Below, in pieces: positions 33,851 to 45,633 of a stretch of 64,000 nt of DNA. Under the pieces are notes generated by a model. The model was not told where the DNA came from. It was given only the letters and a program-made list of their open reading frames with translations, and did no database searches. Location of the stretch: assembly GCA_004352715.1 (NCBI GenBank), contig SCFE01000006.1, positions 2,367,217-2,431,216 of the forward strand, in the 5' to 3' direction. The DNA is from Hofstenia miamia (Eukaryota > Xenacoelomorpha > Acoela). How positions within the stretch are numbered: the first letter of the stretch is position 1; each line of letters starts with the position of its first letter. Position numbers and translations under genes: made by a program.

Positions 33851-36487
33851 AACAGTGAAGACTATATACAACAAAATGCAAAATCACAATTACGAAAATT
33901 TTCAAAGCAAACTAGGCTAGTTAACCGGATAATGTTTTTCTATTTGGCAAATAGAACGGATCTTTGTAAAGGTGTGGAAGAAATTGGAAGATGCCAAGGT
34001 CGTTGATCCTTCAAATTGAAAGTGAGGTGTGAGGCCGGAGGTAAAAGATTGTGTAGAATGTGATCTTCGGATTAAATTCCATAAGTATTATATATATATA
34101 TATATATATATATAAGTTATATAACTTTTCTTTCTGAATAAAATTGTATTTTATGTAATTGAAGTCATTTTTAGAAATGAAACTTTATAATTTCAGTTTT
34201 AGTGATGCTATATATTTTTTGAACTTCTTAATATAATACCATAACACTAAAATTGTTAAATTTTTAAATTTAATAATTAAATTTTAATATTTGATTAAAA
34301 GTTTTCTTGAATATTGTTTGTTCCAGTTGTATTTTAAGATTACTTAAAGAATTTTAACCCAAATATTTTCTAATGTATTTCAAGCATTTCTCAATTACTG
34401 ATGCATCACTTAATTCAAGGATTCGTCATTAAAATTGTTTTTAGGAGGTTTCGAGCAAACCTTGAATGCTTTTTTTAATTTTTCTGTTCTTTGTATCGGA
34501 CCATGAGAGTAAATCAAATTGTTGATAATAATCAAACCTTTTCTATATCAAAGGAAATTATCACATGTAGAAACACAACGTTCATTACTGTAAATGTTAA
34601 TTTACTTTACAATCCCAACCCACTACATCAAATTTTTGATCAGTAAAACACATATATGATTACAATGCTAATTGTAGTTAAGTAATTCTTTTAATCAGAG
34701 GGCTTCAGGTTTCATAAGACAACAATAATTAATTACGGGTTAAGAGAATTTTTCGTAAAAAATATGAACATGTCAGGTAACTTCATCAACAAGTAAACGA
34801 ACAATACTGATTGTGATATTTGTCTTAGGTTTGGAAACAGTGAATTCGATATACTGCAGTCTTGAATAATAATTTTTCTAGTCATTGAAATAACGTTGTG
34901 ACCCTTTTAAGTTCACTTCACTAGGATTACATAATCCTCAATTCAAGATTGATATTTTTTAATACCTGCACTAAATTTGCCTATTATTTTAATACGATTT
35001 TAGAGATCGCTTTTTACATTAGAAAAATACAAAAATAGTGACTTTACTGTTTTTGAAAGTTTGAAACATTCATTTAAAATTATTATTGAATTTTATTTAC
35101 AAAATAGTTTCACTAAAATGTACTTGAAGCACTGAAACTGTGATGAGTTTTGACAATTTATCATTATTCTGAATCCAGTTCTTTCATTAATGAATACATT
35201 TGGTTTGATGAAAATATGTTTATCAGTGTTAACTGTATCTTCTTAATCCCTCAACTTTTGAAATCTGCACAACATTTACAGAGGAAACGACGGGAAAAGA
35301 TTTCAGCTGTTCTGATCCAAAAGCTACTGCAATCAAGGTCTCGAGATTTGCTGCACAAAATTTGAAATTGAGGAAATAAATACTGTTGCAAGAAGATAAT
35401 TCTAGTAACCGTTTTATAAGTTATCATTTTCAAAATATAACAAGTTTCCTTCATCCCCCAGCCTCGCAAAAAATTACATTTGCTTCAAAGCAAGTAGAAG
35501 GTAACCGCTCATTTCAAAAGTTTGCAAAAAATTTAAAGAATTTTCCGAGTAATAGAGTGCAATATATTTCTTAAAATGCTGTATCTCAGAGCAATAAACT
35601 TGGTTGTATACTTCTACTAATGTAGCAATATATGTATTGTATTTTCAACGTAATTCAAAATATTGATTTAAAACTGTCGAAATATTATTTTCATTTGAAA
35701 CGCACAATTTAATTTCAATGGAGTTTTTGCAAGCATAAATCCATAGAAATGTTAAAAGAAATGGATAATTCTTTGCTTTGGTAGCTTAAAACTACTTTTT
35801 GCAACAATTTTTCACCTGTTATCGAGGTGGCCACACTGGTGTTATACCTTAAAGCAAATCGCAACCCCGTGATTACATCAGAGCTTGACTGACCTCACAA
35901 TTAAACGAATAAATCGCTTGCCCTACACCAAAAACTAATTAAAAGGTCTAAAGAAAATTTAAAAAAGCGGTGCACAGAAAAATTACAAAATTTTCTAAAA
36001 AACAAGCAAGAAGCTCTAAAAATTACAGATAAAATGAAAATTAAAAACCACATATAGAAACAATACATAAAGTAATTTAATATTGCAGCATCAAAACAGC
36101 AAATTCATTAGATCGCAAAATCTAATTACTTGCTCCAGACACATGCTCTTTCATAGTTATCGACTTCTCAACTGAAACATATTCTAATAGTAAAGCCTCT
36201 CCTTTTGTAGGTCAGGAATTCATTAATGTGAATACACAGTATAAACCTAACTGAGTTGGGATTGGAAGAGCTCATAAGCATTCGGATAATTTTCATCACT
36301 ATCCATGTCTTCATTACTTCCGTGAATATCCACACTTATACTACAACTTTGAATTTGATTTCACATAAACAAATACCGTCACTGATATTGCATGGGCCAC
36401 GTAGAATATTTAAAAACTAGACCTATTTCACCATGATCTTACACTTAAGTTTCGGAAAAGCATATGTACCATAACATTTTTCTGTCC

Positions 36488-36542
<55 letters not shown>
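36488..36542. repeat. (TAA)n microsatellite
   Basis: About 18 TAA units in segment X; the copy in X' lies at 59563-59620 with slightly different length. Confidence 0.95.
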
Positions 36543-37954
36543 TAATTTATCAGCAGCTGAAGGCAAACACTAGAAAAATATAAAAACAAGTCAAGTCTTA
36601 CTGCAGCGAGAACAGTGACAGGAGAGCAGATGTAGTCTCAGCAAAGAGAAAATACCGGTTACTTTAAAATAAAATAATCAATCTCAAATTTCAATAAAAT
36701 TTTTCATAAGCGTTCGCAAATGTGCGAGTAGCCCAAATTTTTTGTCAATTAAAATGAAAATATAAAATTATGATAAGAAGTCAATGGGTATTCGTTGTAC
36801 GGTGGCAGACATTTTCAAAAGAAAACATCAGCATCAATTCAATACAAAATAAGGCAAGATCACAAAATAATGAATTACTAAAATATTAATAATCGAACTT
36901 CAAAATAAATCATTTTTTACAGATTTTGTTTTGCATTATCTTAATTATATTCATCACTATGCAATTAATGAATGAAATCCATTTCAGAAACCTAATTAAA
37001 TTTAAAAAATTATATTAAGGAAATTCTCAGTACATAGAGTGTTTTCTTTGCATTACCGTTATATCTAATTCATCTTTGATGTTTATATTCATCACACATT
37101 TAAATGGGAAATGGTAAGCAATTGGTGTTAAGATATAGTGTGCTTATGGACATATAATAAAATCATTTGGAAAGCCGAGTAATGATTGTTTTTTCAATAG
37201 AGACCTAAGCAAAATGAATCGCTTCAGTGAAAAATGTTAATTAATTCAAATATCGCTGTACATTAGATGTAGTTAACATATTGTCTATAAAACCAGTATT
37301 TGTGGTTTAATTCAATATTATATAGGGTTGTTTTAACCTATTTCCTTCGTGATGTATATTTATAGTTAAAATTTTATCAAATCTTTTTAAAAACTTGTAG
37401 AGAACACACCTAACCTGAGGGGTAGGCAATCAAGGTAGGCAATATTTAACTAAAATTGCAATTATTGCAATTATTGCAAATCAAATAATCTCTATAGAAC
37501 TATTGTAAAAAACTATTAATCTATCGGCTAAAAAAGACATTGGGAAAATTGCAAATATTTAACGATCAGTGAAAAATGCCAATAGCATTTACACCCTAAT
37601 CTTCTGAAAAAAATTCATCAGGTCACAATTCGCTGTACATGTACACTGTCTAATCACTCAATATAGTACCCGCTTTAAGGGGGACCAGGGGCGAATGCCA
37701 TGGGCTCACGCTTTTGGAGGCCCCGCGCTAAGCAATTATTACAGAAACTTTATTAGAAAATTAACATTGAATCTTTCACAATATGAACTATACAATTATA
37801 TCGTTAGTTGCATTTGAACATTAGGATACGTACTTTAATATGTACACAAATAAGGCTCTTTTCGCGTTTAATATTGTAATTAAAAGATATTTGAGATCTG
37901 CCATACAAAGAGAATGTCTAAGTGGTTTGTAACTGCTATCAATTGCAATTGATA

Positions 37955-38120
37955 CATAGGTGTAGCAAGGGGAGCGAATGGATCAATGGCCCCCAAATTT
38001 TCATAGTTTGAATTCCGAAGTTGAGGGTTTTGTTGAAAATATAATAATATTTTAGAAAATTATTTTGCTTGTATTATTCAGATTGAAATTGCCTCCAATT
38101 TTTTTCTGGCTACATCACTG
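37955..38120 (+). mobile_element. Small hAT MITE, degenerate
   Basis: Left end CATAGGTGTAGCAAGGGG and, inverted from the right, CAGTGATGTAGCCAG. These match the common CAGTGGTGTAGCCAGGGG style of hAT MITEs with a few changes. 166 bp, no coding. Flanking 8-mers AATTGATA / GATTAATC match at only 5 of 8 positions. The same element is in X' at 61030-61195. Confidence 0.5.
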
Positions 38121-39442
38121 GATTAATCTAGCATGAAATTTAGATTTTACGAATTTAACTAATATTTTTTACTAAAATAGAACAAGTAAGAAGTCTTTGT
38201 AAATACATGATAAATAATCAATATGACTTAATTCAATTAGATTCCAAAAAGCAAAATTACTTGATAAATATATCACCTTCTAGAAATATACAGCTTTTTG
38301 TTCTATCATACTAAGATATCTTCTTTTATTTATAACACGCTTTCTGCAGTTGCTTCAATTTTTCTTGCAATCTGAGATTTGATTAGGTAATAAAAATTTA
38401 AATATATTAAGTACAATGATTCTCTTTAGACAACTTAAGGATATCTTAAAGTATTAGATGGTCTTCAAAACACTGATTTGCTTTAGAGGCACTTAAAGAT
38501 AGTTTAAAGTTTAACATGGCTTTCCAAAGCCAAGCCAAAAAATCACAATTGTGATAAAAAATACAGTAGATTTTTGGAATAGATGTTTTAAGAAACGACC
38601 GAATTTACAAATCAAAAACAAATTTCCTCTTCTTGGTTACAGACATAAACTGACTCTTTTTCTCTTCAGATAACAAATATTTAGTAGTGCAATTTTAAGC
38701 AATAACAATAATAATTGTATTTTAAAAAAATTGTATTTCTACTTGTTCTATTTTTAATGCAAGGCTGGTTAATTTATAGTTAAGTGGGGTAATTCGATAC
38801 GAATTCATTCACAAATTTAAAATATCACAGCTAGGCAGTTTTAAGTCAATGCTTGAAACTTTAAAGAAAATTTTAAATCGTACTACACATAGAAAATATC
38901 ACTGAAGTACTGAATGTGTAATTTTTGCAGTGACATGAACTTCTCAAACCTTGCAGGTAGTAAAATATCAGCTGGAAACTCAACAACAAAGAATGGGAAG
39001 AAAATTGAATATTGAGGCTGATTTCGCTATTATTCTAACGTTTTGCGAGTTCTTCAGACTAATCTCTACAGTTTACAAACTATATAAAATGCGTTTTAAG
39101 TGTTGTCAGACTTAAAATATGTGTATTGAAAAAATATGGTGAAAATGGTTTCTAAGGCAACAAATATATAATTCTGTAATTATGTTTTTTCATAGGCTAA
39201 AAAGTTTTGATAATATGAAGGGATTCATGACGTCAAATACACTGCAATAATTAAGCGCTGTCTCTTATTACACATCTACCAAGTATGCAATGATAATACT
39301 TTTACATGTCTGCAAATGTATAGTAAAAAAAGTTAAAGTTACACTAAGAAATCGCAGTTTACTAAAAGATTAAATTTTTGCATTCAAATTCAATGGATTT
39401 TTGCAACAATTTGCTTGAAAGGCTTAATTTTCCCTAGTGACG

Positions 39443-39644
39443 TCATAAATGACATAATTACTGCCTAAGACATTTTATCAATGACAATTGGTCAATCTTA
39501 GCCTTGAGGTGCAAAAAATACCCGAACATTTAAATGAATTAAATATTTGGTAACAGAGTATTCCCCTAATTCGTCAATTTTTATTGGAACACTTCATCAA
39601 GTTGATCAAACGCAACTTATCGAACCTGACCGAAATGGACAACC

Positions 39645-39680
<36 letters not shown>

Positions 39681-39930
39681 TNNNNNNNNNNNNNNNNNNN
39701 NNTCATAAATGACATAATTACTGCCTAAGACATTTTATCAATGACAATTGGTCAATCTTAGCCTTGAGGTGCAAAAAATACCCGAACATTTAAATGAATT
39801 AAATATTTGGTAACAGAGTATTCCCCTAATTCGTCAATTTTTATTGGAACACTTCATCAAGTTGATCAAACGCAACTTATCGAACCTGACCGAAATGGAC
39901 AACCCTAATATATATATATATATATATATA
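39443..39930 (+). repeat. 225-bp direct repeat around a 21-N gap
   Basis: 39443-39677 is repeated at 39703-39930, both ending in AACCCTAATATATA-type TA runs; 21 N lie at 39682-39702. This looks like two contig ends that overlap in truth but were placed side by side because of the TA run. Confidence 0.85.
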
Positions 39931-41164
39931 AATATATAATGCGTATGCCGTTCTATGTGTATAAAATATATGCTATATATATTATTTCTAATTTATGAGG
40001 AAATCCATGTTATGTGAATCTTGAGAAGTAGCATAAATAGTGAGAGTCAGTTATTTTGGGACCTCCTTATAGCTATTAAACCCAGAGATTACGGAGGTGT
40101 TAACTATAACAAGATCGGGTTCCTCTGTGCTTCAAAATGTTTTTATTCTTATTGCATATGTTAATATGATGCTTATTTTTTGATAAGTTTATAAACTAAA
40201 ATGTCGATAGATGTTGAAAAATCCTTGAAGTGTCAAAATTCTGCTAAAAACTTTACGTTCTATTTATAAATAAGGAAGTGATCGATATTGGAGTAATTAT
40301 TCTTATATGAACTACATCCAAATCAAAGTTTCACTACTATCAATGATGTTTCATACTCAACAATTAGATTTTTTTTTGAAAACACTGTTATTTACTTTGA
40401 GGGTGACAAAATAATGAAACTTAGATTTACTTCATTTAGATTGAGTACAAATGTTTGGATATTTTGAGTCTAGAACTTACATAATTCTTGTTATTAGGCA
40501 ATGTGCTAAAATTAGGGAACTCGACTGATTCCATTTATGTAAAATTAACGAGTGCGCATTTGAAAGAATTGCGACTCGAATTTCAAAGGATTCCTGCAAG
40601 ATAAGTGAGCATAAATTATGTATCAAATGCTGACTGGTTGGTTTAATTCAAATAATTTGTCAAAAATTTAATTTAAACTGTCAGTTTTCGAGTTTAATGA
40701 TTTCTGCATTTTCATGATTGATTAGTTCTCGGCTATTTGCCAATTTAGGTACGCCTCGATAATTAGAATTTTTAATTATTTGAAATTACATTTAAATTCA
40801 CTATTCCTTTGCAATGAAATATAACGCCCATTAAATTAGTGACAATAAACAGCATGCGGTTTTTGAAAATAAACGCAAAGTTAAATATCACTATTGTAAG
40901 AAAACTTCCAATAATATTTTATGATGCTTACTAAGTATATTGTTTCTCAAGGTTATAACTCAGTAAAAAAAGAATCTACCAGTCATACTGCGTTCTATCT
41001 GCATGTTATTTGTGAGTAAATTTTGTATACTGAGTGTGCCAACTTCAACAACAGCATTTGTGTACGTAGTAAGCGTATATTGTATTTGTGAAAATGTGTG
41101 GATATCCATATTATTAATATCTCCTTTTTCTCACAACCAGACATTGATGTTACTCTCAACTCAG

Positions 41165-41765
41165 GAAAATAATTAACGCAGCCTTCATTATTAGCACATG
41201 TTTTCTAGCTACCTCTTTCACTTTTGCATACTGCTGCTAATGCTACAATTACTACAAGGACTACTTTGACTTTCTTCAAATTGCGCAATCTATATATAAT
41301 CTGTGCCAACTCCCTCCACTTGTCCTTCTGAATTTTCTGTTTGTTTTTTATATTTTTGACATTTGGTGCTGCTATATCTTCACTTTTTACACTCCTTCCT
41401 CTTTATCTTCCACTACTATAGCTGGTCTCCTTGCTTTAAACAACTTGCTAGTCTGTATGTTGAAATTCCACAGAATTTGAACCTTCTCATTTTCGTTGAC
41501 TTTCTTTGGTTTATGTTCATAAGAGTTTCTAACTCATGCTACCTACACAAGCTCCAATGTGTCATGCGTCATTCCAAAGCTTAAAAAATTTTGCGCCAAC
41601 TACTCATCCCTGTTATTAGATGGTTTACTTTCTGCAACTATTTCTTGCATAGTATTTGCCACTTACATCACCTCTTATGTGTCCATATGCTTCTTGATCC
41701 AATTTGTCCCGACTGCTTGCTCCTGTGCTGTCATTATCATTTCTTCCGCGTTAATCGTGCTTTCC
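41165..41765 (-). pseudogene. Non-LTR retrotransposon RT C-terminus, decayed
   Basis: On the minus strand, pieces in changing frames match the well-known C-terminal region of reverse-transcriptase proteins common in invertebrate and fish genomes. In order: MTAQEQAVGTNWIKKHMDT (near 41735-41680); IVAESK and LAQNF; YEHKPKKVNENEKVQILWNF followed by NIQTSKLFKARRPAIVVEDK (about 41525-41405); and KIQKDKWRELAQIIYRL then VVLVVIVALAAVCK (about 41335-41220). The zinc-knuckle CRxCG...H...C part is degraded. Many stops and shifts. The plus-strand frames at 41363-41884 are antisense shadows of this relic. Confidence 0.75.
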
Positions 41766-43601
41766 TTAACTGTTTGTTTCTTCTCTATATCAGTTTTCAG
41801 TATTCCTTAAGTATTATTCATGCATTGGCTTCTGCCTATGTCTTACTTTTCTACCTGCTCTATCATATTCATATTATGTTATAGTTTTCTCCATCATCCT
41901 ATGTTCTAATATTCCTTAACTCCTTATTAACCTTCAATAGTGACTATCTTATGTTGCCTCTCTAATCTGTTGCCTGATACGAACCACTTCATTCTCAATT
42001 CTTTTCTCCCATGTTGCCATTTAAACTCTTAGCTTTGTGTTTACTTTTCTTCATGTTAAACTTACATTCTTCAACACCGGCATACATTAAGCATCTTTCA
42101 TCTTTGACCATTTATTTTAAATATCATTATTATTTTTTAGTATTATTATATTAGGAATCTAATATTGTTGAGAAAGTAAGACCAATTTCAAAATATAGTA
42201 ATGAAAGTGTGCCAGCCGGTAGGCTTATCTCAAGCAAGGTCAAATGTTAATATTGGGACTTCTCAGCTAAGCTTCCTTGCCAATGAAAACTCATACAAAA
42301 TTTTTTAGCACTTTAAAATTTGATAAAGGTCGTTTGAGATATATTGTGACTGCAGCGAAATTTTATTAGCTCATTCTTCGACTTCCAAATGAGATGGAAA
42401 CCCCTGAAAGAAAACAAGAGTAAATTTTGTTTTTATTAGATTATTGATCTTTGTTATTTTGTTTAATTTAAAATACGAGTTTTTTGTATTAATGTGCTCG
42501 GCTTGGTCTTAATTAAGAAAGCAATTCCCATATTAGAGAATATAAACTATTGAGGTAACACTTTGTTTAAATATTAGTCCGTTCTTTAGCATCTCCTGAC
42601 CGCTCCTTTGGTAGAATATTTTCCAGTGTTTCGTCAGTCAAATATAAATAATAATAGATTTTAAATTTAATGACAGCAATGACTCTAGAAACTGAAAAAA
42701 TGTTGCCATTTACAATGTTAATGGATTTTTGCGCTAAAATGAAGAATTGCCAACCAGTTGAACAAAAGGTTAAAAACCAATCAAAGTTTATGCATTCACT
42801 TAGTTTAACAGAGCAATTAAAAATTCCCGCGGTCTGTCACAACTCTATTCATAATTTGAATAAAAAATACTAAGAAACCAAGCTTACCTTTGCGTAATAT
42901 TAGAAGCATCCTGTGATCGCTGTAGTTAAAATAATTTAAATATTTTATTTCTTGGTTAAATATTTTCCAATACAATATTCCGCACCCTGATTACTTCACA
43001 TATGCTCCATGAATTAAATGTTTAGTCTTTGAATGCTAGCCTATGAAGTAAATTATTTAAATTAACATTGGATAACAATTAGAAAATTATTCCAACAGAA
43101 AATCGGAAAATTATATTTAAGCGCAGGAGCAGTTCTCCAGTGCTCCCTTCTTGCTACGCGTTTGGTGTCAGTTTTAGCCCAAAAAGTAATGGACCTATTC
43201 TCTCTGACAACCCATTTGTTGTTCAAAGCAAGATTAGCTGAGAAAAATTAATCTTCCTCTGAAACATGAATTTTTAACCTAAAAAAATGAAAATATTAAT
43301 ACATTTTAGACATCCTTCTCCATTAAACTTCCTGATAAATCAATTAATTACTAATTTTAGGCAGATCCTATAATTAATTTGGAATTTATCATTAATATGC
43401 TAAGAATAATTGGTAATTGATTTACATTTTGTGTTCTCGTTGATTGAAACTTGTTAATCGTGCTCTGAAACAATCCATAGAATTTATCACACTCATCTCG
43501 ATTATCCTATTGCAATCTTTACATTGCTAAAGGTACTAAAAATATTCAATAACGGAGACACTAGGAGGACAAATATCTGAGGTAGGTCTCATTTGAAATT
43601 T

Positions 43602-43621
43602 GATATATATATATATATATA
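43602..43621. repeat. (TA)n microsatellite
   Basis: Pure TA run before the Penelope-like terminus in Y. Confidence 0.9.
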
Positions 43622-43635
43622 TGAAAGTATTAAAT

Positions 43636-43690
43636 TACTGAGCTTCATAAATGCGACCGGTTTCGATTCAAAATCTTCCAAATTTGTTCT
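43636..43690 (-). ncRNA. Penelope-like terminus with decayed hammerhead motif
   Basis: On the plus strand AGCTTCATAAATGCGACCGG then TTTCGATTC has the form of Penelope-like terminal repeats. On the minus strand GATT-TTG-AATC, GAAA, CCGG, TC keeps stem II, the GAAA box, the minimal self-complementary stem III and the cleavage triplet of a hammerhead ribozyme, but the CUGAUGA box is lost (TTTGGAA-like). In the second copy this stretch is cut at a single N. Confidence 0.45.
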
Positions 43691-43697
43691 GATAAAG

Positions 43698-43698
43698 N
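43698..43698. other. Single N, contig join
   Basis: A lone N exactly where copies Y and Y' differ by about 50 bp; probably an assembly join. Confidence 0.8.
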
Positions 43699-44127
43699 AA
43701 CAATATTTTTTGAAGTATTTGATGAATGTTATCATGATTTTTGTAGAAATATTTAAAACAGTCGAAATTTAAATTTTTGGCTCCTTCCCTAGAACAGTGG
43801 TTAGTGCATCAAGCCGAACTAGTTTAACTAACATAAGCAATTTGTCAATCACGGAATTCTTAAAACCTCTGATTTCTTACGTGAAACTCATTGATTCAAA
43901 GGCAACTGGAATTGAATCCAAAGTGTCATTCGAATAAATTTTTGGTGGCCTCCCAGTCTGTACGCCACTGTGACCCGGTCATATTTGTGGATGTGCTTTC
44001 CCACTTGCTTTTTTATTTCTGGTAGCAAAAGAAAACTACTAAGGAATGTCAAAAGCCAATAAGATAGTTTTCTTTATGAAACAGATGCTTAAGCATATAT
44101 ATATATACATATATATATATGTATATA

Positions 44128-45127
44128 NNNNNNNNNNNNNNNNNNNNNNNNNNNNNNNNNNNNNNNNNNNNNNNNNNNNNNNNNNNNNNNNNNNNNNNNN
44201 NNNNNNNNNNNNNNNNNNNNNNNNNNNNNNNNNNNNNNNNNNNNNNNNNNNNNNNNNNNNNNNNNNNNNNNNNNNNNNNNNNNNNNNNNNNNNNNNNNNN
44301 NNNNNNNNNNNNNNNNNNNNNNNNNNNNNNNNNNNNNNNNNNNNNNNNNNNNNNNNNNNNNNNNNNNNNNNNNNNNNNNNNNNNNNNNNNNNNNNNNNNN
44401 NNNNNNNNNNNNNNNNNNNNNNNNNNNNNNNNNNNNNNNNNNNNNNNNNNNNNNNNNNNNNNNNNNNNNNNNNNNNNNNNNNNNNNNNNNNNNNNNNNNN
44501 NNNNNNNNNNNNNNNNNNNNNNNNNNNNNNNNNNNNNNNNNNNNNNNNNNNNNNNNNNNNNNNNNNNNNNNNNNNNNNNNNNNNNNNNNNNNNNNNNNNN
44601 NNNNNNNNNNNNNNNNNNNNNNNNNNNNNNNNNNNNNNNNNNNNNNNNNNNNNNNNNNNNNNNNNNNNNNNNNNNNNNNNNNNNNNNNNNNNNNNNNNNN
44701 NNNNNNNNNNNNNNNNNNNNNNNNNNNNNNNNNNNNNNNNNNNNNNNNNNNNNNNNNNNNNNNNNNNNNNNNNNNNNNNNNNNNNNNNNNNNNNNNNNNN
44801 NNNNNNNNNNNNNNNNNNNNNNNNNNNNNNNNNNNNNNNNNNNNNNNNNNNNNNNNNNNNNNNNNNNNNNNNNNNNNNNNNNNNNNNNNNNNNNNNNNNN
44901 NNNNNNNNNNNNNNNNNNNNNNNNNNNNNNNNNNNNNNNNNNNNNNNNNNNNNNNNNNNNNNNNNNNNNNNNNNNNNNNNNNNNNNNNNNNNNNNNNNNN
45001 NNNNNNNNNNNNNNNNNNNNNNNNNNNNNNNNNNNNNNNNNNNNNNNNNNNNNNNNNNNNNNNNNNNNNNNNNNNNNNNNNNNNNNNNNNNNNNNNNNNN
45101 NNNNNNNNNNNNNNNNNNNNNNNNNNN
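44128..45127. other. Assembly gap, 1000 N
   Basis: Fixed-size gap flanked by TA runs on both sides. Confidence 0.99.

Positions 45128-45156
<29 letters not shown>
45128..45156. repeat. (TA)n microsatellite
   Basis: TA run at the right edge of the gap. Confidence 0.9.
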
Positions 45157-45158
<2 letters not shown>

Positions 45159-45176
45159 CAGTTTGCCACAAATGGG

Positions 45177-45633
45177 GCTGTTTATTTGATAAGTAATATT
45201 ATTAGGGAAGCATGGCAGTATGATTTATTTTCCATAATTTTGAATATTCTAAATGTAATTCATTTGCAAATATATAGCAAAATAATTTCGTTATAATTAA
45301 AATAGTTTATATGCATTAATACCTAGCCTTGAAATCCGGTATGAAAATCCAAGTTTTTTTTAATGTTTGACGAAATATTAATTAAAAATTAAAGTGAACT
45401 CATTATATACAATAGGTCAAACATTCCTTCGGTTACCAATTTCATTAGTAATGCACAAAAAAAAAAAAGGAAGTTCAGGAACATACCACCATATATAAAT
45501 ATTTTCACTCTGTTTTTTTGCGAAAATCGTAGTTTTTTATGCAAAAAAATTTATTCGACAAAATTTATAATATTTTTCAAGTTAAGCTCTACCAACTCCA
45601 AAATGTATATATATAAGATATAAGCAAAAATGA
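45177..45633 (+). repeat. Duplicated segment W' (copy 2)
   Basis: Second copy of W, ending ...GCAAAAATGA at 45633, which is 11,783 bp from the same point in W. Confidence 0.85.

Larger units (their letters stand above)
33851..39177 (+). repeat. Duplicated segment X (copy 1), 5,327 bp
   Basis: Nearly identical to 56925-62252. It starts AACAGTGAAGACTATATAC and ends ATATATAATTCTGT. Differences include single-base changes, small indels and a few clusters of adjacent changes (near 36160 and 38800). Contents: (TA)n at 34089-34114, a TAA microsatellite, and a small hAT MITE. Short frames at 35150-35574 are present but I recognise nothing in them. No gene supported. Confidence 0.93.
39178..44127 (+). 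repeat. Duplicated segment Y (copy 1)
   Basis: Nearly identical to 50961-55860, at offset 11,783 from its start. Starts AATTATGTTTTTTCATAGGC and runs to a TA-rich end at a 1000-N gap. Carries a 21-N gap with duplicated flanks, a decayed reverse-transcriptase tail and a Penelope-like terminus. One single-base indel near 41590 and a roughly 50-bp difference at the single N distinguish the copies. Confidence 0.95.

Noticed and set aside
35150-35574. Three overlapping short frames in X, repeated in X'
   Set aside because: Duplicate conservation is trivial because the whole block is copied; no known domain; the overlap between strands argues against coding.
41363-41884. Plus-strand frames of 73-97 codons (also 53146-53668)
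   Set aside because: They are antisense to a decayed reverse-transcriptase tail that reads on the minus strand.
43789-43815. tRNA A-box-like CCTAGAACAGTGGTTAGTGC
   Set aside because: No B box at suitable distance downstream and no cloverleaf; not called as tRNA or SINE.
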